Source of the DNA: Deltaproteobacteria bacterium
GTDB lineage: Bacteria; Desulfobacterota; Desulfobulbia; Desulfobulbales; VMSU01
Direction of reading: 5' to 3'
NCBI GenBank assembly: GCA_021789795.1
Contig: JAJYJA010000112.1
Location: 1 to 8,133, forward strand
DNA length: 8,133 nt
This document shows, piece by piece, positions 5,108 to 8,133 of this stretch. The first letter of the stretch is position 1; every line of letters starts with the position of its first letter. Under the pieces are notes generated by a model. The model saw nothing but the letters and a program-made list of their open reading frames with translations. It was not told the DNA's origin and searched no databases. Both the position numbers and the translations under genes were made by a program.

Positions 5108-6792
5108 GGCGAGCCCTCCTGGCCCTTGCCGTAGATGAGTGAGTCGGGGTGGCGTTCCAGGTAATCGGTCAGTCCCCGCAGGGAACGGCTGGTCATGGTC
5201 ATCTCGTGCAGGGTCTGCTGTAGTTGGTAGTTGGTGGGCGAGTCGCTGCCCAGGGAATCCTCCAGGTCGTTTAAGGTGCTGGTCAGCTGCTCCAGGGCCT
5301 TGGTGAGGGCCGGGGCGGTCTGACGGTTTAAGTTTCGGGATAGGGCGTCGATCTCCCGCATGCTGGTGCGGGCCTCCTTTAGGGTGTCGCGTAGCTCCTG
5401 GCTCATCTCCTTGACCGGCAGCTCGTCCATGGTCCGGCGGGCCGATTTAAGGGTCAGGTGCAGGTCCTGACCCAGTTGCGCGAAGGGGATGGTCTCCAGC
5501 TTACCGAGCAGGGAGTTCAAGGTGTCGGTGATCTGCTGCAACTCCGCCTGCTTGGTGGGCATAACGGGCAGAGAATCCTTGACGACCAGAGCGGCGGACG
5601 GTTCCTTGGGATAGAAATCGAAGTCGATTAAGAGCTGGCCGGTGAGCAGGTTGCCGCTCTTTAGCACCGCCCGCAGGCCGTGGCCGACAAATTTTTTCAG
5701 CAAAATAAGCCCCTTGCCGTGTGAAATATCGGTATCCTTACCGAAGAAACGCTCCGGGTCGATGGCCACCACCACTGGGGTGCGGAACTTGAGGGCGGCG
5801 CTCTCGAACTCCAGATCGATGCTACTCACCACCCCGATCCTGATGCCGCGGAACTCCACCGGCGCCCCTACGGTCAGCCCCCGCACCGACTGATCGAAGT
5901 AAAGCAGCCAGGAGTCGGTGTAGTGGTAATTCTCTTGGCTGATGGCGTCTTTTGAGGGGTAGAGATCGAAGACCTGGTTTTCGGCCGCCTGGCCGTTGGG
6001 GGCGGCGTGGGGCGGCAGGTCGAAGGCGATGCCGCCGCTGACGATGGAGGCCAGGGACTCGGTGGCCAGCTTGACCCCGGTGGCGTCGAGGCTCAGGTTG
6101 ATGCCGCTGGCGTTCCAGAAGCGGGTATTGTTGCTTATCTGCCGGTCGTGGGGGGCGTTGACGAAGATGCGGATATCGACCGCCCGGCCGCTGGCGTCAA
6201 AGCCGTAGCTAACCACCTGGCCGACCTTGATCTGCCGGTAATAGACCGGGGAGTCGATGTCCAGCGAGCCCAGGCCCTCGGCCTTCAGGGTAAAGTATCT
6301 GCCCGGTGCGTCGGTGGTGACCGGGGGCGACTCCTCCAGGCCCACGAAATCCCGCCGCGACTCGCCTCCCCGTCCTGGGTCCATGGCGATGTAGGTGCCG
6401 GAGAACAGGGTGTCGAGCCCTGAGACCCGGCTGGCGGTGATCTTGGGCTGCACGATCCAGAATTTAGCCTTTTCGGTGAGATAGGGGGTGGCGACCTTGG
6501 ACATGCGGGCGGTGACCATCACCTCCCGCATGTCCGGGCTCAAGGTGATGGACTCCACCTGGCCGATTTCCACGTCCTTGTACTTGATCCTGGCCTTGCC
6601 GGCCTCGATCCCCGCCGCCTTCTTGAAGTGGATGGTGATCCGTTCCCCCTGCTCCGACCAGGTCTTAAACAGCAGCCAGCCGGCGATGGCCAGGGCGGTG
6701 AGCGGTACCAGCCAGACCAGGGACAATCCCTTGCTGACCCGGACCTGCGAGGTGGCAAGCCCTGGCTCGCCACCCCCAATCTGGTTAACCAT
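5104..6792 (-). CDS. pqiB: PqiB, MCE-domain intermembrane transport protein
   Basis: 562 residues, similar to E. coli PqiB (about 546). It has a short cytoplasmic start, one membrane anchor at about 24-43 (LSLVWLVPLTALAIAGWLLF), then three MCE (MlaD-like) domains at about 50-140, 165-260 and 295-395. Each shows the family core, for example GIEAGKARIKYKDVEIGQVESI (first), YYRQIKVGQVVSYGF (second) and VEFRGIRIGVVSSIDL (third). Residues about 415-548 form a long heptad-like helical region, consistent with the coiled-coil needle that makes PqiB a hexameric syringe across the periplasm. It is thought to carry lipids or hydrophobic molecules between the membranes. The stop of pqiA overlaps its start by 8 bases, its own stop overlaps pqiC by 4, and AGAGAGGA (6799-6806, minus strand) lies 6 bases upstream of the ATG. 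Three MCE domains rule out the seven-domain YebT/LetB type. Confidence 0.94.
   Translation of the reverse strand: MVNQIGGGEPGLATSQVRVSKGLSLVWLVPLTALAIAGWLLFKTWSEQGERITIHFKKAAGIEAGKARIKYKDVEIGQVESITLSPDMREVMVTARMSKVATPYLTEKAKFWIVQPKITASRVSGLDTLFSGTYIAMDPGRGGESRRDFVGLEESPPVTTDAPGRYFTLKAEGLGSLDIDSPVYYRQIKVGQVVSYGFDASGRAVDIRIFVNAPHDRQISNNTRFWNASGINLSLDATGVKLATESLASIVSGGIAFDLPPHAAPNGQAAENQVFDLYPSKDAISQENYHYTDSWLLYFDQSVRGLTVGAPVEFRGIRIGVVSSIDLEFESAALKFRTPVVVAIDPERFFGKDTDISHGKGLILLKKFVGHGLRAVLKSGNLLTGQLLIDFDFYPKEPSAALVVKDSLPVMPTKQAELQQITDTLNSLLGKLETIPFAQLGQDLHLTLKSARRTMDELPVKEMSQELRDTLKEARTSMREIDALSRNLNRQTAPALTKALEQLTSTLNDLEDSLGSDSPTNYQLQQTLHEMTMTSRSLRGLTDYLERHPDSLIYGKGQEGSP
5114..5120 (-). promoter_or_regulatory. 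Shine-Dalgarno site of pqiC
   Basis: AGGAGGG on the minus strand, 6 bases upstream of the pqiC ATG and inside the end of pqiB. It decides the start despite the 4-base gene overlap. Confidence 0.75.
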
Positions 6793-8011
6793 TGCTTTTC
6801 CTCTCTTGATCCCAGATTAGACGCGGATCGAAGCTGTTAGCGGCGAACATGGTTAAAATCACCAGGGCGGCGAAGTAGGCGATGCCCGGCCCGGCCTTGA
6901 TGTTGGCCCAGATCCCCAAACGCACCAAGGCCACCAGGATGGAGACCACGTAAACGTCCACCATCGACCAGCGCCCGACGATCTCGGTGAGCCGGTAAAG
7001 CCGGGTGCGCTCCCGGGGCCCGGTTCGCCAACCGAAACGCAGGGAGAGGAGTAGAAAGACCAGGATCATGAGCTTGGCGATCGGCACCACCAGGCTGGCT
7101 ATAAAAATAATCAGGGCAATATGCCAGGAGCCGGTCTGGAAAAAGTAGATCACTCCACTCATGATGGTGTCGGCGTGCGGCGGACTGCCCAGGGCCTGGG
7201 TGATGGTTACCGGCAGCAGGTTGGCCGGCAGCCAGAGAATGGCCGAGGATAAGACCAGGGCCCAGCAGCGGGACAGGCTGTTGGGCTTGCGCGGGCTGAC
7301 CCGGACGCCACAACGCGGGCAGCAAGGACGGTCTGCCGCCGCCGGCAGCAGCAGGTGGCAGACCTCACAGCTAATCAGCGCCGCGCCGGAGGTGACGGGC
7401 GGGTCGGCCAGGCCGGGCGGGGTAAGTTTTTCCCAGATCAGGTGGCTGTCAAGGCTGACCAGGGCGGCGGCGAGCACGAAGATTAAGATGATCAGGGAGT
7501 ACAGGGCCGGGCCCGGCACCAGGCTCGCCATCTTGGCCAGCTTGATCATGGAGATCAGGATGGCCAGCATATAGACCTCCATCATCCCCCAAGGCTTGAG
7601 CCGCTGGGTTAGGGCGAAGACCTGGGCCGCCCAGGGCGGGCACAGACCCTTAAGCAGCGGCAGGAGCACGTAGAGCAGACCGAGCATGGTGAACAGGGGA
7701 ACGACCAGGCAGGTCAGGAGTACCACCAGTCCCAGGCCCCCCATCCCCTGCCGGTAGAGGGTGACGATGCCGGTGGTGAGGGAGATTTGGTTGGAGACCC
7801 CTTGGGTCTGCATAGCCAAGAAGGGCAGGCTCACCGCCAGGGCATAGAGGATCACCCCGGCGAGCAACCAGCCCACGGTGCGGTTGATGCTGTTAAATTG
7901 GGTCCGGCGCAGGATCGCCCCGCAACGCGGGCACTGGGCGACCATCCCCATGGCCAGGGGCGGCAGGGTCTGAACGAGGTCGCAGTCGTGGCAGGCGAGG
8001 ATTTGGGACAT
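6785..8011 (-). CDS. pqiA: PqiA, paraquat-inducible polytopic inner-membrane protein
   Basis: 408 residues, close to E. coli PqiA (417), built as two homologous halves. Each half opens with a zinc-ribbon-like four-Cys motif, C7xxC10/C27xxC30 and C215xxC218/C231xxC234, followed by about four membrane segments: roughly 46-66, 92-120, 143-160 and 169-188 in the first half, then 250-270, 295-324, 350-370 and 377-392 in the second. Matching phrases WGMMEVYMLAILISMIKLAKMA and WSMVDVYVVSILVALVRLG show the internal duplication, as do the ends DSHLIWEKL and DPRLIWDQE. PqiA is the inner-membrane partner of PqiB; related LetA-type proteins are proposed to feed lipid into the MCE tunnel. The ATG has no clear ribosome-binding site, but the frame is closed by a stop at 8063-8065 and no better start exists between. 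In enterobacteria the operon answers to paraquat (SoxS) and to envelope stress; no SoxS box was identified here. Confidence 0.94.
   Translation of the reverse strand: MSQILACHDCDLVQTLPPLAMGMVAQCPRCGAILRRTQFNSINRTVGWLLAGVILYALAVSLPFLAMQTQGVSNQISLTTGIVTLYRQGMGGLGLVVLLTCLVVPLFTMLGLLYVLLPLLKGLCPPWAAQVFALTQRLKPWGMMEVYMLAILISMIKLAKMASLVPGPALYSLIILIFVLAAALVSLDSHLIWEKLTPPGLADPPVTSGAALISCEVCHLLLPAAADRPCCPRCGVRVSPRKPNSLSRCWALVLSSAILWLPANLLPVTITQALGSPPHADTIMSGVIYFFQTGSWHIALIIFIASLVVPIAKLMILVFLLLSLRFGWRTGPRERTRLYRLTEIVGRWSMVDVYVVSILVALVRLGIWANIKAGPGIAYFAALVILTMFAANSFDPRLIWDQERKSNG
6799..6806 (-). promoter_or_regulatory. Shine-Dalgarno site of pqiB
   Basis: AGAGAGGA on the minus strand, 6 bases upstream of the pqiB ATG, within the last codons of pqiA. 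Confidence 0.65.
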
Positions 8012-8064
8012 GGCGAGGGAAGAGACCGGGAGGCGAAACGGGAACGGATATCTCAGCTGCCCTC

Positions 8065-8093
8065 AATGTAAAGCAATGGGCCGTCAAAGTCAA
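8065..8093 (-). promoter_or_regulatory. Candidate sigma70 promoter of the pqiABC operon
   Basis: On the minus strand TTGACT (8088-8093) and TACATT (8065-8070) are separated by exactly 17 bases; they match the consensus at 5 of 6 and 4 of 6 positions. Transcription would begin near 8058, giving an untranslated leader of about 47 bases before the pqiA ATG. The -35 box is directly followed by a second TTGAC (TTGACTTTGACG). This is a sequence match only. Confidence 0.45.
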
Positions 8094-8133
8094 AAGGGAT
8101 TACGCGCATCGCCCGCCGGGCCGCCCTAATCAA

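Noticed and set aside
8098..8131. Inverted repeat GATTACGCGC / CGCCCTAATC around a GC-rich core at the window edge
   Set aside because: Only 8 of 10 positions match, there is no T-tract, and the neighbouring gene is outside the window, so it cannot be judged.

Overview
The window is GC-rich DNA from a Gram-negative bacterium. An RND metal-efflux pump, a lipoprotein, and a PqiABC system that bridges inner and outer membrane all imply an outer membrane. A sulfate-reducer-like Desulfobacterota (Desulfobulbia) or a related deltaproteobacterial lineage is my best guess. It rests on the long GAPDH variant and on a palindromic intergenic element with TCGCAAAAAG-type ends that I associate from memory with those genomes; no phylogenetic marker confirms it.

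Layout, plus strand: positions 1-1092 hold the C-terminal third of a CusA/SilA-type heavy-metal efflux RND pump, cut by the window edge. A 133-base gap with alternative hairpins leads to a YahK-like zinc alcohol/aldehyde reductase (1226-2272). The next gap (2273-2604) is mostly a 183-bp near-palindromic MITE-like element (2363-2545) without coding capacity. Then come an unusually long GAPDH variant (2605-3819) and, 12 bases later, a RimI-type N-acetyltransferase (3832-4305), probably in one transcript.

Minus strand: from 8011 down to 4502 a compact pqiA-pqiB-pqiC operon runs convergently towards rimI. Its genes overlap by 8 and 4 bases, and a plausible sigma70 promoter lies at 8065-8093. PqiA is the polytopic inner-membrane protein, PqiB the three-MCE-domain periplasmic tunnel and PqiC the outer-membrane lipoprotein; together they are thought to move lipid between membranes and support envelope integrity.

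The most striking non-coding feature is in the convergent gap between rimI and pqiC: a 154-bp mini-element (4307-4460) with perfect 13-bp terminal inverted repeats starting GTAA and a perfect 8-bp flanking direct repeat CTTTTGAT. This is the signature of an IS66-family-mobilised MITE. It inserted exactly over the rimI stop codon, which lies inside the duplicated target, so the gene survived. The right 108 bp of this element is itself a near-palindrome containing an extra internal copy of the element end. No CRISPR array, tRNA, rRNA or intact transposase gene was seen.
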